Shown: positions 33,515 to 43,238, counted from the stretch's first letter. The stretch: DNA of 46,091 bases from Candidatus Tenebribacter davisii (GCA_030765535.1 JAVCCH010000062.1:1-46091); one strand, 5' to 3'. A program made the numbers and translations. The notes: generated from the letters alone by a model not told the origin.

Positions 33515-34980
33515 CAATAGTATAACTTCTGTCCGGGATATATCATAACTATACCATTTTGTGTTTTAAGTGCATTTCGTGAAATCAGTTTCTTTTGTGA
33601 AATCCCTAATTTTTCAGCAATAAACCCAACGGTATCACCCTTCTTTACAATATGATAATTATTTGTTTTTTGAAGCGAGGAACCTGAAGCTGCTCCATAA
33701 AGCTTGAGTTCCTGTCCTGGATGGATTATGCTTGAATTCAGATGATTAAGACTTTTCATACGTGATACTGTTGTTTTATATTTTCGTGCTATATCATATA
33801 AATTATCTCCACGTTTAACTACATGATGTGTGAAGAACCCAGCATTTTTATTACGGAATTGCTCTTCTATCTTTACCAGCAAAACTTCATCTGTTTTATT
33901 TCCTTTCTCTACCAGAATTGAGTAATCTCCAGGTGGAAGAACAACATCATTAATTGCAGAATACTTCTTTCTATTTCTTTTATAAATCTTGATCCATGGA
34001 TTCAATTCTAAAATTTTACCTATAGATGTTCCTTGAGCTTTTGCCCAATCATCTATTTTATAATGTCCTTTTAATACAAGATCAAGCAATTTGGTAGCAT
34101 CTAATAAAGGAGCTTTTCTCTCAAAATTATTACCGAATATTTTTTCTTCATTCTCCACAATCATTTTAATAGCAACAGCACGCCAGACATACTGATGAGT
34201 TTCATCAACACGCATCAATAGATCAAAAAAGTCATAAGCTTGTTGATTTCTCATAACTTTGGCAATACTGCCAACTCCGGCATTGTAAGATGCCATTGCA
34301 AGTAACCAGTCATCAGAGCCGCGTTCTTTTAGATAACTATGTGAATTAAGCAGATATTTGGCTGCGGCAGGAGTAGATAAAAAAACATTTCTCCTTTCAT
34401 CAATAAAAGAATTGATCCTCATCCCATAACCCTTTGCAGTATTAGGCATAAATTGCCAAATGCCAAGTGCACCGACGCGTGAGCCAGCCATGGGGCTTAG
34501 CCTGCTTTCTGCAATTGCAAGATATTTTGTATCAGTTGGGATCTTATAGTAGGAAAATACTGAATCAAAATAGGTAAAATACTTTCCACATCTTGGAATA
34601 AACTTATGAGCAACTTTCAATTCCTGTTTATAAATAGTTTCAAATTTATCATAAACCCGCTCATTAGTGAGGTCAAAAACCCGACCAGCAAAAATGATCG
34701 AGTCAGGTATAACGAAATTTTTATTAACAGCGATCCTACTATTTGAAACTTCCAAGGCTTGATAGAGCGAATCAACTGTAAAATAAAGTTCTTCAATATT
34801 ATTGGATAGCGAATCAATAATTATGTTTTGTTCAGTAATTTCAGTTTGAAGTGAATCATTATAAGTGTTATTTGAGTTTAAAACTGGTTTTTCAACTACC
34901 TGAATTGATCTTATATCGCTTGTTGCTGCACAACCTGCAATTAATAAAACAATTGCAATACAGGAAAATATTTTTCCCAT
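33514..34980 (-). CDS. Lytic transglycosylase with LysM domains (MltD-like lipoprotein)
   Basis: A 488-residue envelope protein that cleaves peptidoglycan. A lipoprotein signal peptide ends in LLIAGCAAT with the lipidated Cys at about residue 17. A coiled region (about 40-85) follows. The SLT domain (about 140-290) has AIAESRLSPMAGSRVGALG, with the catalytic Glu in ES, then GIWQFMPNTAKGYGM and MASYNAGVG. Two C-terminal LysM modules (about 383-425 and 440-488; HVVKRGDNLYDIARKYKTTV, YHIVKKGDTVGFIAEKLG) bind glycan. The layout matches membrane-bound lytic murein transglycosylase D. One base separates it from rfbB upstream in the operon. Confidence 0.93.
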   Translation of the reverse strand: MGKIFSCIAIVLLIAGCAATSDIRSIQVVEKPVLNSNNTYNDSLQTEITEQNIIIDSLSNNIEELYFTVDSLYQALEVSNSRIAVNKNFVIPDSIIFAGRVFDLTNERVYDKFETIYKQELKVAHKFIPRCGKYFTYFDSVFSYYKIPTDTKYLAIAESRLSPMAGSRVGALGIWQFMPNTAKGYGMRINSFIDERRNVFLSTPAAAKYLLNSHSYLKERGSDDWLLAMASYNAGVGSIAKVMRNQQAYDFFDLLMRVDETHQYVWRAVAIKMIVENEEKIFGNNFERKAPLLDATKLLDLVLKGHYKIDDWAKAQGTSIGKILELNPWIKIYKRNRKKYSAINDVVLPPGDYSILVEKGNKTDEVLLVKIEEQFRNKNAGFFTHHVVKRGDNLYDIARKYKTTVSRMKSLNHLNSSIIHPGQELKLYGAASGSSLQKTNNYHIVKKGDTVGFIAEKLGISQKKLISRNALKTQNGIVMIYPGQKLYY

Positions 34981-36072
34981 CTACTGAGTCTCCAACATAC
35001 GCTTCTTATAAATATTATCATAATAAGAAATATATGTTCCGTTAGCTATTTCTTCTATCCAGTCCATGTGGTTTGTATACCATGTGATAACCTTATCTAA
35101 TCCTTCTTCAAAATCTATTTGTGGTTTCCAGCCTAATTCCTTTCGTATTTTTCTAGAATCTACAGAGTAACGCATATCGTGTCCTTGCCTATCCAGAACG
35201 TATGAAATTAAATCATTCTTTATCTTCATTTTCTCAAGAATGTATTCTACAAGATCGATATTTTTCCATTTATTTCCTGTGCCTACATTGTAAATTTCAC
35301 CGGACACACCTTCCTGCATTACAAGATCTATAGCTTTACAGTGATCTTCCACATGCATCCACTCACGAATATTTTTTCCATCCCCATAAATTGGGATATC
35401 CATTCCTCTTAACGCATTACCAATTACAACTGGAATTAATTTTTCTGGAAATTGATAAGACCCAAAATTATTACATGCTCTAATAACATTTATTCTTTGC
35501 CCATAAGTCTGGAATGCTACACGCAGCATCATATCAGCTGAAGCTTTACTGGCTGAATAGGGATTATTTGGTGAGAGAGGATCATTTTCTGTGGCTTTCA
35601 GATCTCCCGTTATTGATCCATAAACTTCATCAGTAGATACCTGCACAAATTTCTTTACCTTATGCTCTCTAGAATAGTTTAACATGATCTGTGTTCCCAA
35701 AACATTTGTTTGTAGAAAAATATCCGGATTTAAGATACTTTTATCAACATGAGATTCAGCAGCAAAATGGACAACATAGTCAGGATTAAACTGTTCGAAA
35801 GCAGTTTTAACATCTTTTGAATTTGCCACATCCCCTTTAACAAGTACATAATTTGCATTATCTTCAATTGTTGTAAGGTTATTCAAATTTCCTGCATACG
35901 TAAGTTTATCAAAATTTATGATCTTGAAATTTGGATATTTTTCTATTAAATACCTGATGAAATTTGATCCAATAAAACCCGCACCTCCAGTAACAAGAAT
36001 TATCTTATGTTCTTTATTGGAAGTGTTATCACTATCGAAAAATTCAAATGTGCTCTCAGTTTTACTATACAT
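34981..36072 (-). CDS. rfbB: dTDP-glucose 4,6-dehydratase
   Basis: This short-chain dehydrogenase of the extended type converts dTDP-glucose to dTDP-4-keto-6-deoxyglucose, the second step towards dTDP-rhamnose. It is 363 residues. The NAD-binding motif is VTGGAGFIGSNF (about 27-38), the dehydratase loop is STDEVYG, and the catalytic Tyr-Lys lies in NPYSASKASAD. An N-terminal extension of about 20 residues precedes the Rossmann fold. The other rhamnose genes (rfbA, rfbC, rfbD) are absent from the window. The ATG at 36072 has AGGA upstream. Confidence 0.94.
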   Translation of the reverse strand: MYSKTESTFEFFDSDNTSNKEHKIILVTGGAGFIGSNFIRYLIEKYPNFKIINFDKLTYAGNLNNLTTIEDNANYVLVKGDVANSKDVKTAFEQFNPDYVVHFAAESHVDKSILNPDIFLQTNVLGTQIMLNYSREHKVKKFVQVSTDEVYGSITGDLKATENDPLSPNNPYSASKASADMMLRVAFQTYGQRINVIRACNNFGSYQFPEKLIPVVIGNALRGMDIPIYGDGKNIREWMHVEDHCKAIDLVMQEGVSGEIYNVGTGNKWKNIDLVEYILEKMKIKNDLISYVLDRQGHDMRYSVDSRKIRKELGWKPQIDFEEGLDKVITWYTNHMDWIEEIANGTYISYYDNIYKKRMLETQ

Positions 36073-36081
36073 AATTAATTC

Positions 36082-36867
36082 CTACTTAATAAAAAATAAA
36101 ATAACATAAAAAGTTGGAGCTGCCAAGAGAAAACTGTCAAATCTATCAAGAATTCCACCATGACCCGGAAGAGCATTTGAACTGTCTTTTACTCCAGCAT
36201 CTCTTTTCAATATTGATTCAATCAGATCTCCCATTTGACCAAATATACCACTGGAAATAGCAACAGCAACAGCTTGTGCAACGGAGAATTCCATAAAAAA
36301 TAATAATAATATAGATCCAGCTAAAGAAAATATTATTCCAGCTAAAAAACCCTCTAATGATTTGTTTGGGCTTGCTTTGAATATTCCTTTATGTTTTCCT
36401 ATAGCCTTTCCAGTAAAATAAGCTGCCATGTCTGTGATCCAGATCATAAAAAGTAATCCTAAAACAAGATTTCTTCCATTATCTAATGTCCTAATATGAT
36501 AAACACAACTGAAAAATACTGCAATATATACTACTAAGAATACAGCTGCAGAACTTCTTTGCATTGCTCCTTCTAATCTATTTTTCAATAGGTCTATTCC
36601 CATCACAAAAATAAATGTTATGAGCAGTGAAGCAAAAACTACAACTATATCAAAATATAAAGATGAGAGGAAAACTATTAAACCTAAAATTGAGATAATC
36701 CTCGGTAAGATGATCCCCTTTTTAAAGAACATTTCTCTAAGCTCAAACATCATTAGAAAAGCAACTAACGCTAAAAAAGATGCAAGTGCTACACCACCAA
36801 CGTAAAATATATATATAAGTAACGGTATAAAAAATACTGCAATTAAGACTCTTTTTAATAATTTCAT
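36082..36867 (-). CDS. cdsA: Phosphatidate cytidylyltransferase (CDP-diacylglycerol synthase)
   Basis: This integral membrane enzyme makes CDP-diacylglycerol from phosphatidate and CTP for phospholipid synthesis. It has 261 residues with about seven hydrophobic segments. The C-terminal signature is complete: SILKRDAGVKDSS followed by LPGHGGILDRFDS. The ATG at 36867 has AAGGAG upstream. It follows uppS by 10 bases, the common uppS-cdsA order. Confidence 0.95.
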   Translation of the reverse strand: MKLLKRVLIAVFFIPLLIYIFYVGGVALASFLALVAFLMMFELREMFFKKGIILPRIISILGLIVFLSSLYFDIVVVFASLLITFIFVMGIDLLKNRLEGAMQRSSAAVFLVVYIAVFFSCVYHIRTLDNGRNLVLGLLFMIWITDMAAYFTGKAIGKHKGIFKASPNKSLEGFLAGIIFSLAGSILLLFFMEFSVAQAVAVAISSGIFGQMGDLIESILKRDAGVKDSSNALPGHGGILDRFDSFLLAAPTFYVILFFIK

Positions 36868-36877
36868 TTATTTCTCC

Positions 36878-37612
36878 TTACCTTGAGCCAAATCTTCTTT
36901 TTCTATTTTGGAAATCAAGAATGCTTTGAATAAATTCTTCACGACTGAAATCCGGCCAGAGAGTATTTGTAAACCAAAATTCAGAATATGCACTTTGCCA
37001 GATGAGAAAATTCGATAAACGCTCTTCCCCACTTGTTCTGATAATTAGATCAGGATCAGGCATGTATGCTGTGTAAAGATAATTACCAATCATTTCATCA
37101 TTAATTTTTTCTTTTGATATCTTACCAGCCTTTAGATCATCTGCCATTTTTTTAAAAGCATCAATAAGTTCTCGTCTTCCACCATAGTTCATGGCAACAT
37201 TAAGATGTAAACCATCATTTTTCCAACTTTTCTTACATGTTTCAATAACTTTTTTATTATAACTTTTTTCAAGCTCTTCTTTACTTCCAATAAATCTTAT
37301 ATTTACGTTATTATAGTTTAGATCTTCTATCTCTTTTGTGAGAGAATCCATAATTAATTTAAGCAGATAATTCACTTCCTGTTTGGTACGCCGCCAATTT
37401 TCAGTGGAAAAAGCATAAACTGTTAAATATTTTAATCCTGCTTCAACTGCAGTTTCCACAATACGTCTTACAGCCTTAACTCCTTCTTTATGACCATTAA
37501 CACGTTTTGTTTTATGTTCATCAGCCCAGCGGCCATTACCATCCATAATAATTGCAATGTGCTGTGGCATACGCTCTTTATCAATCTGTTGGATAAGTTG
37601 TTCATAATTCAT
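36878..37612 (-). CDS. uppS: Isoprenyl transferase (undecaprenyl diphosphate synthase)
   Basis: This cis-prenyltransferase makes the undecaprenyl carrier lipid for peptidoglycan and polysaccharide export. It is 244 residues. Conserved regions are AIIMDGNGRWA (about 20-30, catalytic Asp), YAFSTENWRR, and the C-terminal RTSGEERLSNFLIWQSAYSE with the farnesyl/IPP-binding Arg and Ser residues. The ATG at 37612 has AAGGGA upstream. It is 11 bases past prfB and next to cdsA. Confidence 0.96.
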   Translation of the reverse strand: MNYEQLIQQIDKERMPQHIAIIMDGNGRWADEHKTKRVNGHKEGVKAVRRIVETAVEAGLKYLTVYAFSTENWRRTKQEVNYLLKLIMDSLTKEIEDLNYNNVNIRFIGSKEELEKSYNKKVIETCKKSWKNDGLHLNVAMNYGGRRELIDAFKKMADDLKAGKISKEKINDEMIGNYLYTAYMPDPDLIIRTSGEERLSNFLIWQSAYSEFWFTNTLWPDFSREEFIQSILDFQNRKRRFGSR

Positions 37613-37623
37613 AATATTTCCCT

Positions 37624-38740
37624 TTAATAGACAATGTTTTCGTTAGCAATCTTTTTTAGATATGCATTCATAAAATTATCCAGAGCACCATCCATCACAC
37701 TGGAAATATTACCGGTTTCATAATTAGTGCGATGATCTTTAACCATTTGATATGGATGAAATACATAAGAGCGTATTTGATTTCCCCACCCGATATCGGT
37801 CTTTTTATTCTCAAGCTTCTGCCTTTCCTTTTCACGTTTTTCTTCATAATGCTGATAAAGTTTAGATTTTAAAATGACCATGGCTACTTCCCTATTCCGT
37901 AACTGAGAACGTTCATTCTGACACTGAACTATTAAATTTGTAGGAATATGAGTAATTCGAACAGCAGAATCTGTTGTATTTACTCCCTGCCCGCCTTTAC
38001 CACTGGCACGGTAAGTATCTATTCTGAGATCGCCAGGATCAATATCTACTGCTATATCATCTTCTATCATGGGATAAACAAATACAGATGCAAAGGAAGT
38101 TTGACGCTTTCCCTGAGCATTAAATGGCGATATCCGTACTAACCTGTGAACGCCAATCTCAGTTTTAAGATAACCATAAACATAAGCTCCGATTATTTCC
38201 ATAGTCACACTTTTCAAGCCGGCTTCATCTCCTGACTGGTAATCTACTATTTCAGTTTTAAAACCTGTTTTTTCTGCCCAGCGCTTATACATTCTGAAAA
38301 GCATCTCAGCCCAATCTTGAGATTCAGTTCCACCCGCTCCGGGATGAATAGTAATAATTGCACTGTTGGAATCAGTTTTACCATTAAGTAAAAACTGTGT
38401 TTCTGTTTTATCAACAATCTTTTTATCGCAAGATAATATATCAGCAGCTTCTTGAAGAAGAGATTCGCTGAAATCTTCTTCGAGAAGTAAACGATATGTT
38501 TCAAGATCATCTTTATATGTTGCCAGATGATCATCCTGTATAAGCTTATTTTTTAATTTATTAAGTTCTTTTGTGATCTTAGTAGCTTTTTTTTGATCAT
38601 TCCAAAAATCGGATCTTTCCATTTCTGATTCAAAATGGATTATCTTCTGCTCTATTTTAGAAATGTCAAAGTAACCTCCGTATATCTGAAATACGGGTTA
38701 TTACTTCTTCACTTTGTTTTATAAAATCTATCAATTCCAT
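37624..38740 (-). CDS. prfB: Peptide chain release factor 2, read through a programmed +1 frameshift
   Basis: RF2 ends translation at UGA and UAA. The gene starts at the ATG 38740 behind GGGAG. The first 24 codons run to CTT (38671-38669), then an in-frame TGA (38668-38666). Skipping one base gives GAC and a further 347 codons, for a 371-residue product close to the usual 365. The long second frame alone lacks the N-terminus. Class motifs are intact: the RF2 codon-recognition SPF in RISPFNAQG, and the catalytic GGQ in SGKGGQGVNTT. It lies 69 bases after dgt in the operon. Confidence 0.95.
38665..38679 (-). promoter_or_regulatory. prfB programmed frameshift site
   Basis: Reading on the minus strand: GGAGG (38679-38675), TTA, then CTTTGAC (38671-38665). 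The internal Shine-Dalgarno-like sequence sits three bases before the CTT-TGA slip site, the same geometry as in E. coli prfB. Low RF2 makes the ribosome pause at TGA and slip +1, so the factor controls its own synthesis. Confidence 0.95.
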
Positions 38741-38808
38741 TAAATCTCCCTAATAATAAACTGCTTTTAAATATAATTAGTGTTACAAAATAAATACTGT
38801 TATTTAAA

Positions 38809-39966
38809 TCAATAAAAACTTCCGGGCAGCAGATAACTTTTAATTTCTTCGTTATAATATCTATCTGTCATTGTAGCTATAAAATCACGCACAATTTCAG
38901 GTTCACTGAATTTATCCCTATAAGAATCTATCTTTCTATTTAAAAATTGCAGAAATATTTTTGATCTAGTATTTTTCTCATTTATATCCTCAATATATTG
39001 TTCAAAGAGTACTTCCATACTTCTATCAATTTTCTCGCGTGATTTTTTTACTCTTTTATCGGTATAAATTCGTTTGTAATTAAATTCCTTAAGTTTGAAT
39101 AAGTAATGAGAAGTCTCTTCATCAAAAGCGATCTGGTCTTTTCCATAACTATTTAAGATCACGCTTTTTACAAGAGTGTCGATAATTTCACTATTTTTAT
39201 GCCCAAGATATTCTGCACATTCTTTAGGAATATCATCCCTTTTTATTATTTTCAATCTTATTGCGTCCTCTATATCCTGTCCGATATAGGCGATAGTATC
39301 AGAAATTCTTACAACGCATCCCTCCAGTGTTGACGGCATCCATTGTATTCCTTTACCACTTTTTCTGATCTTGATATATTCAGTAATATCATTTTCCGTT
39401 TTATCCCGTTGCGGATGTAAGATCATATTATGAACTTCTCCATCATGAGAGATGATCCCGTCCCGTACCTGAAATGTTAAATTTAGCCCTTTTCCTTCTC
39501 TTGAGATATGATCTACAACATGCAGACTTTGAATATTATGATGAAATTCACCTATTCCTGCTTTCACACAGTTTTTTGAAAGTGCAACTTCTCCATCATG
39601 ACCAAAGGGTGGATGTCCCAGATCATGACCTAAAGCAATCGACTCAACAAGTTCCAAATTCAAACCAAGCATATTTGCAATTGTTCTTGATATTTGTGAA
39701 ACATAGGTTGTATGTAAACTGCGGTTAGAAGTCTCTTCATCAAAACTATTTGTAAAAGAGAATACCTGAGTTTTTCCCTGATATCTTCGGTATGCACCAC
39801 TATGCAGAATCCGATCTCTATCAATTGCAAAATCAGTTCTGATAAAGCAATCATCATCCGGAATCTTTCTATTCGCTTCTTTGTTTTTGCAGGCAAATTC
39901 ACTATAGTGTTCACTAGAGCGAGCAACAAATTCATTAAAGATATCTTTGAATTTCTTTCTATACAT
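38809..39966 (-). CDS. dgt: Deoxyguanosinetriphosphate triphosphohydrolase-like protein (HD superfamily)
   Basis: A 385-residue HD-domain enzyme that hydrolyses dNTPs to deoxynucleosides and triphosphate. The family N-terminal signature is DRDRILHSGAYRRYQGKTQVF. The metal-binding HD motif is ALGHDLGHPPFGHDGE, with further conserved His in NIQSLHVVDHIS and Asp in RISDTIAYIGQDIEDA. The C-terminus is shorter than in E. coli Dgt, matching the dGTPase-like type 2 group, whose nucleotide preference varies. Its ATG overlaps the trmB stop (TAATG). Confidence 0.92.
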   Translation of the reverse strand: MYRKKFKDIFNEFVARSSEHYSEFACKNKEANRKIPDDDCFIRTDFAIDRDRILHSGAYRRYQGKTQVFSFTNSFDEETSNRSLHTTYVSQISRTIANMLGLNLELVESIALGHDLGHPPFGHDGEVALSKNCVKAGIGEFHHNIQSLHVVDHISREGKGLNLTFQVRDGIISHDGEVHNMILHPQRDKTENDITEYIKIRKSGKGIQWMPSTLEGCVVRISDTIAYIGQDIEDAIRLKIIKRDDIPKECAEYLGHKNSEIIDTLVKSVILNSYGKDQIAFDEETSHYLFKLKEFNYKRIYTDKRVKKSREKIDRSMEVLFEQYIEDINEKNTRSKIFLQFLNRKIDSYRDKFSEPEIVRDFIATMTDRYYNEEIKSYLLPGSFY

Positions 39967-40595
39967 TATTTACTCCGGTATTTCATGAAGTAAGGTTCAA
40001 AACCTTCTTCTCTTTTCTTCTTTTCAAAATACGTTTCAACATGTCCAGCTTCCGCTTCTCTTGTAAACCCTTTTTTATAGATAGAAGAAAAATCTATTCT
40101 GGTATTAAAGTGTTCAACTATCCACATAGCATAATCTTCATGGTCAGTAGCTATATCAACAATGCCATCTTTTGCGAGCAGCTTATGCATAATATCTATA
40201 AAACTATGCTGGATAATACGACGATGATAATGTCTCTTTTTGGGCCAGGGATCAGGATGCTGCAGATATATCCGATCAATTGAATTTTGAGGAAGAAAGT
40301 TAATGTTCTCTTCATTAATAAAAATCTTAGCTATTCTTACATTCCCTATCTTTTCAGCATAAAGCTTACGATAAAGGGTTTTTACCCGTTTCTCTTTGAG
40401 GTCAACACCAATGAAATTTATTTCTGGTTGATTCATGGCAGTTTTTATAAGGAATTCTCCTCTACCGCTCCCGATCTCAATACGAACAGGATTATCATTG
40501 GCAAATATCTTTTGAAAATCCAGTATTTCATTGTCTTCGATCTGCAGTTCAAAAGACTCTCTACTCTCTTCTAATATCTCATTATCACTTAACAT
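39966..40595 (-). CDS. trmB: tRNA (guanine(46)-N7)-methyltransferase
   Basis: This SAM-dependent enzyme makes m7G46 in the variable loop of tRNA. It is 209 residues. The SAM motif is IEIGSGRGEFLIK (about 37-49), then FIGVDLKEKRV. The family signature HPDPWPKKRHYHRRI (about 112-126) and the C-terminal T-x-x-E type motif VETYFEKKKREEG are intact. The first gene of the long operon. The ATG at 40595 has no ribosome site, and the predicted promoter leaves almost no leader, so the mRNA may be nearly leaderless. Confidence 0.94.
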   Translation of the reverse strand: MLSDNEILEESRESFELQIEDNEILDFQKIFANDNPVRIEIGSGRGEFLIKTAMNQPEINFIGVDLKEKRVKTLYRKLYAEKIGNVRIAKIFINEENINFLPQNSIDRIYLQHPDPWPKKRHYHRRIIQHSFIDIMHKLLAKDGIVDIATDHEDYAMWIVEHFNTRIDFSSIYKKGFTREAEAGHVETYFEKKKREEGFEPYFMKYRSK

Positions 40596-40603
40596 ATTGG
40601 TGC

Positions 40604-40632
40604 TAAAAAAGTTTATGTGGTTTTTGTGTCAA
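40604..40632 (-). promoter_or_regulatory. Predicted promoter of the trmB operon
   Basis: TTGACA at 40632-40627 (minus strand), then 17 bases and TTTTTA at 40609-40604. Transcription would begin about two bases before the trmB ATG. The -35 box lies just past the terminator of the preceding gene. Confidence 0.5.
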
Positions 40633-40642
40633 ATAAAACAAA

Positions 40643-40668
40643 AGCCCCTCAGTTTACACTGAAGGGCT
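40643..40668 (-). terminator. Intrinsic terminator of the beta-helix protein gene
   Basis: On the minus strand AGCCCTTCAGT and ACTGAGGGGCT pair over 11 bases with one G-T wobble around a GTAA loop, followed by TTTGTTTTATTT. It starts 18 bases past the stop. Confidence 0.9.
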
Positions 40669-40685
40669 ATTCATGAATTGATAGT

Positions 40686-43238
40686 TTATTTCAACAACAA
40701 CATCTTCTTATTTACAGTAGAACTTTTCGTTTTCAATTTGTATAAATACACTCCAGAGGCTTGATTAGAAGCATCCCATTGGAAATCATGCTGTCCTGCC
40801 TCAAATTTATGTGTTTCAATTAATTGACCCTTAATATTGAAGATAGAGAGTACACCAACCTCAAATTCTTTTATATCAAATTCTATTGTTGTGAGCGGAT
40901 TGAATGGATTAGGATAATTTGATAAATTGAACTCAACATGCTGGATTTCATTATCTTCAATTGCATTTCCATGATCATAAAACCAGGCACCCATATCGGC
41001 AATTGAACCATCCGGATCATAAATTGAATTTGGATCACCAGCATCTATACATGGAGATCCAAACAGCAAATGATAATCACCAATTCCGGCATCAACAAAC
41101 ATTGGATCCATATCTATATTACCCTCTAACCAACTTACTGTTCCATTACCATTTGTAACTATCCCGGCTTCTCCACCTTCAACATCAGAATACGAAATAG
41201 ATATCGAATTAGGATCTGAATCACCATAAAAGCCGATCTCTTCCCACGAATTATCCCAAATGATACAATTAATTAAAATCGGATTTGCACCATGCATACA
41301 GCAAATTCCACCTCCAGTGATAGTAGCAGTATTACCTGATATTGTTACATTTTTTAAAATTGGACTAACGATATTGCTGCAGTAAATCCCACCTCCGTAT
41401 TCGGCAGAATTATCTGTTATTGTTACATCTTCAATATTTGGAAAAGAAGCAGAACAGACTATTCCACCTCCAGACTGCGCACCAGAATTACCGGTAATTA
41501 TTAAATTCTTTAATGTAAGATTGGAATTATTAAGACAGTAGATTCCATGGGTACCATTTGTAATTGTGAAACCACATAAAATAGTTGAAGAATTCGCATT
41601 AAGAAAGTATACAACATTACCATCGCTGTCTCCATCAATAATAGTAGAGGAGATATAATCAGTATCCCCTGTTGTTAAAAAAAGCGAACCGACTGTGATC
41701 AGCTTTTCATTAATTTCAACATTCTCTACATAAGTACCGGGTTGAACAAGAACTGTGTCTGCATCAGCAGAAACATCAAAACCATGCTGAATAGTAGCAA
41801 ACGGCAATCCTTCTGATCCGTTGCCATATTCATCCGAACCGGTTGTAGAGACATGCCAGACAGGACCATTATAACCAGTAGGATTTGCAATGATATAATT
41901 TTCTTTAATAATAGTATCTGTAAAATCATTTATATTGGTTACAGTAAGTGAAACTGTATATCCTCCAAAATCCTGGTATTCATTACTAGGATTTTGCAGT
42001 GTAGAATTATTACCATCACCAAAATCCCAATACCATTCATCAATTGGGCCAATACCCTGGGTAGAGAGATCTGTAAAATTAACCGTGAATGGAGGTATCC
42101 CAACAGTTGTATCCGCTGTAAAATCTGCAACAGGAGGCTGATAGAAATAAAATGCTCCCATATCGGCAATAGTGCCATCCGGATCTAAAGGTGAGCTTGG
42201 ATCTCCTGCATCTATACAAGGGGAATTGGGTTGTAGGTGATAATCATTGATATTAGGATTAACGAACATTGGGTTAGAATTTATATTCCCACCAAGCCAA
42301 TTTACAGTACAATTACCGTTTGTAATTATCCCGGCTTGTCCATCTTCAATATCAGTGTATGATACTGTGATTGTGTTTGGATCTCCCGTAACTGAACAAT
42401 AAATTTCATCCGGAGAATTATTCCATACAATGCAATTAGTTAAACTTGTTTCAATATTACCAAAGTAACCCCCACCTCCAACCTCACCAGCAGAATTGCC
42501 TGCTATAGTGACATTCTCTAAAATTGGATTGGAGCTGGTAAAGAAGATTCCACCAGCTTCAGCAGTAACAGTATTACCTGTAACAGTTACATTCTCTAAA
42601 ATTGGATCGGAGTAACTACACGAGATTCCACCTCGGCGGTAAGCAATATTATCTGATATTGTTACATTATACAAACTCATATTTGAATAACTATGGATTA
42701 CAATCCCACCACCACCTTGACTTGTAATATTATTTGATATAATTGAATTTGACAAACTTGAACTAGACTCATAACAGTAAATCCCTCCACCATAGAAAAC
42801 AGCTTCATTATTTGTTACAATTAAATTTTCTAAAGTAGGGCTGGAACCGTAGATAAAAATTCCACCACCTCTATCAGAAGTTCCAGAAGCGTAACCATTC
42901 GTAATAGTGAAGCCAGATAAAACAGCGGTGTCGTTTTCACCACTGTTAATAGTTACAACACGACCATCATTGCTGCCATCAATAATAGTTGAAGCAATAT
43001 AAGCTGAGTCTTGGGTCATTAGAAATAGAGAACCTATCGTGATATTCATTCCGTTGTAGTTAATGTTTTCATAATAAGTTCCGGGTTGCACTAGTACAGT
43101 GTCTGCTTCAATTGCTATATCAATAGCAGATTGTATTGTTAACCAGGTTCCTGGAACATTAATAATTGTGGAATACAAAGCTGAGGATAATAAAATGAGA
43201 GTAAAAATTAAAAATAAGGTTTTCTTTAAGCTGAACAT
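40686..43238 (-). CDS. Secreted parallel beta-helix/PKD protein with type IX sorting domain
   Basis: An 850-residue exported protein of unknown binding target. A signal peptide (about 1-22) leads two similar right-handed beta-helix modules (about 25-365 and 465-775) made of repeated GGGI-type turns such as NVTITGNSA. Both end in SPCIDAGDP followed by IADMGA, so the protein contains an internal duplication. A PKD domain lies between them (about 370-455; VNFTDLS, WYWDFGDG). The last 75 residues are a Por secretion (type IX) sorting domain starting NYPNPFNPLTTIEF. Such proteins are usually delivered to the cell surface or released. The ATG at 43238 has AAGGAGG upstream. It has its own promoter and terminator. 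Confidence 0.9.
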   Translation of the reverse strand: MFSLKKTLFLIFTLILLSSALYSTIINVPGTWLTIQSAIDIAIEADTVLVQPGTYYENINYNGMNITIGSLFLMTQDSAYIASTIIDGSNDGRVVTINSGENDTAVLSGFTITNGYASGTSDRGGGIFIYGSSPTLENLIVTNNEAVFYGGGIYCYESSSSLSNSIISNNITSQGGGGIVIHSYSNMSLYNVTISDNIAYRRGGISCSYSDPILENVTVTGNTVTAEAGGIFFTSSNPILENVTIAGNSAGEVGGGGYFGNIETSLTNCIVWNNSPDEIYCSVTGDPNTITVSYTDIEDGQAGIITNGNCTVNWLGGNINSNPMFVNPNINDYHLQPNSPCIDAGDPSSPLDPDGTIADMGAFYFYQPPVADFTADTTVGIPPFTVNFTDLSTQGIGPIDEWYWDFGDGNNSTLQNPSNEYQDFGGYTVSLTVTNINDFTDTIIKENYIIANPTGYNGPVWHVSTTGSDEYGNGSEGLPFATIQHGFDVSADADTVLVQPGTYVENVEINEKLITVGSLFLTTGDTDYISSTIIDGDSDGNVVYFLNANSSTILCGFTITNGTHGIYCLNNSNLTLKNLIITGNSGAQSGGGIVCSASFPNIEDVTITDNSAEYGGGIYCSNIVSPILKNVTISGNTATITGGGICCMHGANPILINCIIWDNSWEEIGFYGDSDPNSISISYSDVEGGEAGIVTNGNGTVSWLEGNIDMDPMFVDAGIGDYHLLFGSPCIDAGDPNSIYDPDGSIADMGAWFYDHGNAIEDNEIQHVEFNLSNYPNPFNPLTTIEFDIKEFEVGVLSIFNIKGQLIETHKFEAGQHDFQWDASNQASGVYLYKLKTKSSTVNKKMLLLK

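Noticed and set aside
38809-39966. dGTPase as an antiphage defence gene
   Set aside because: Dgt-like enzymes can act in defence, but this one sits inside a housekeeping operon overlapping trmB, with no defence partners.
41726-42188. Several overlapping frames within the beta-helix gene
   Set aside because: Low-complexity repeats of the real gene keep other frames open. Their products are Leu/Ile-rich noise.
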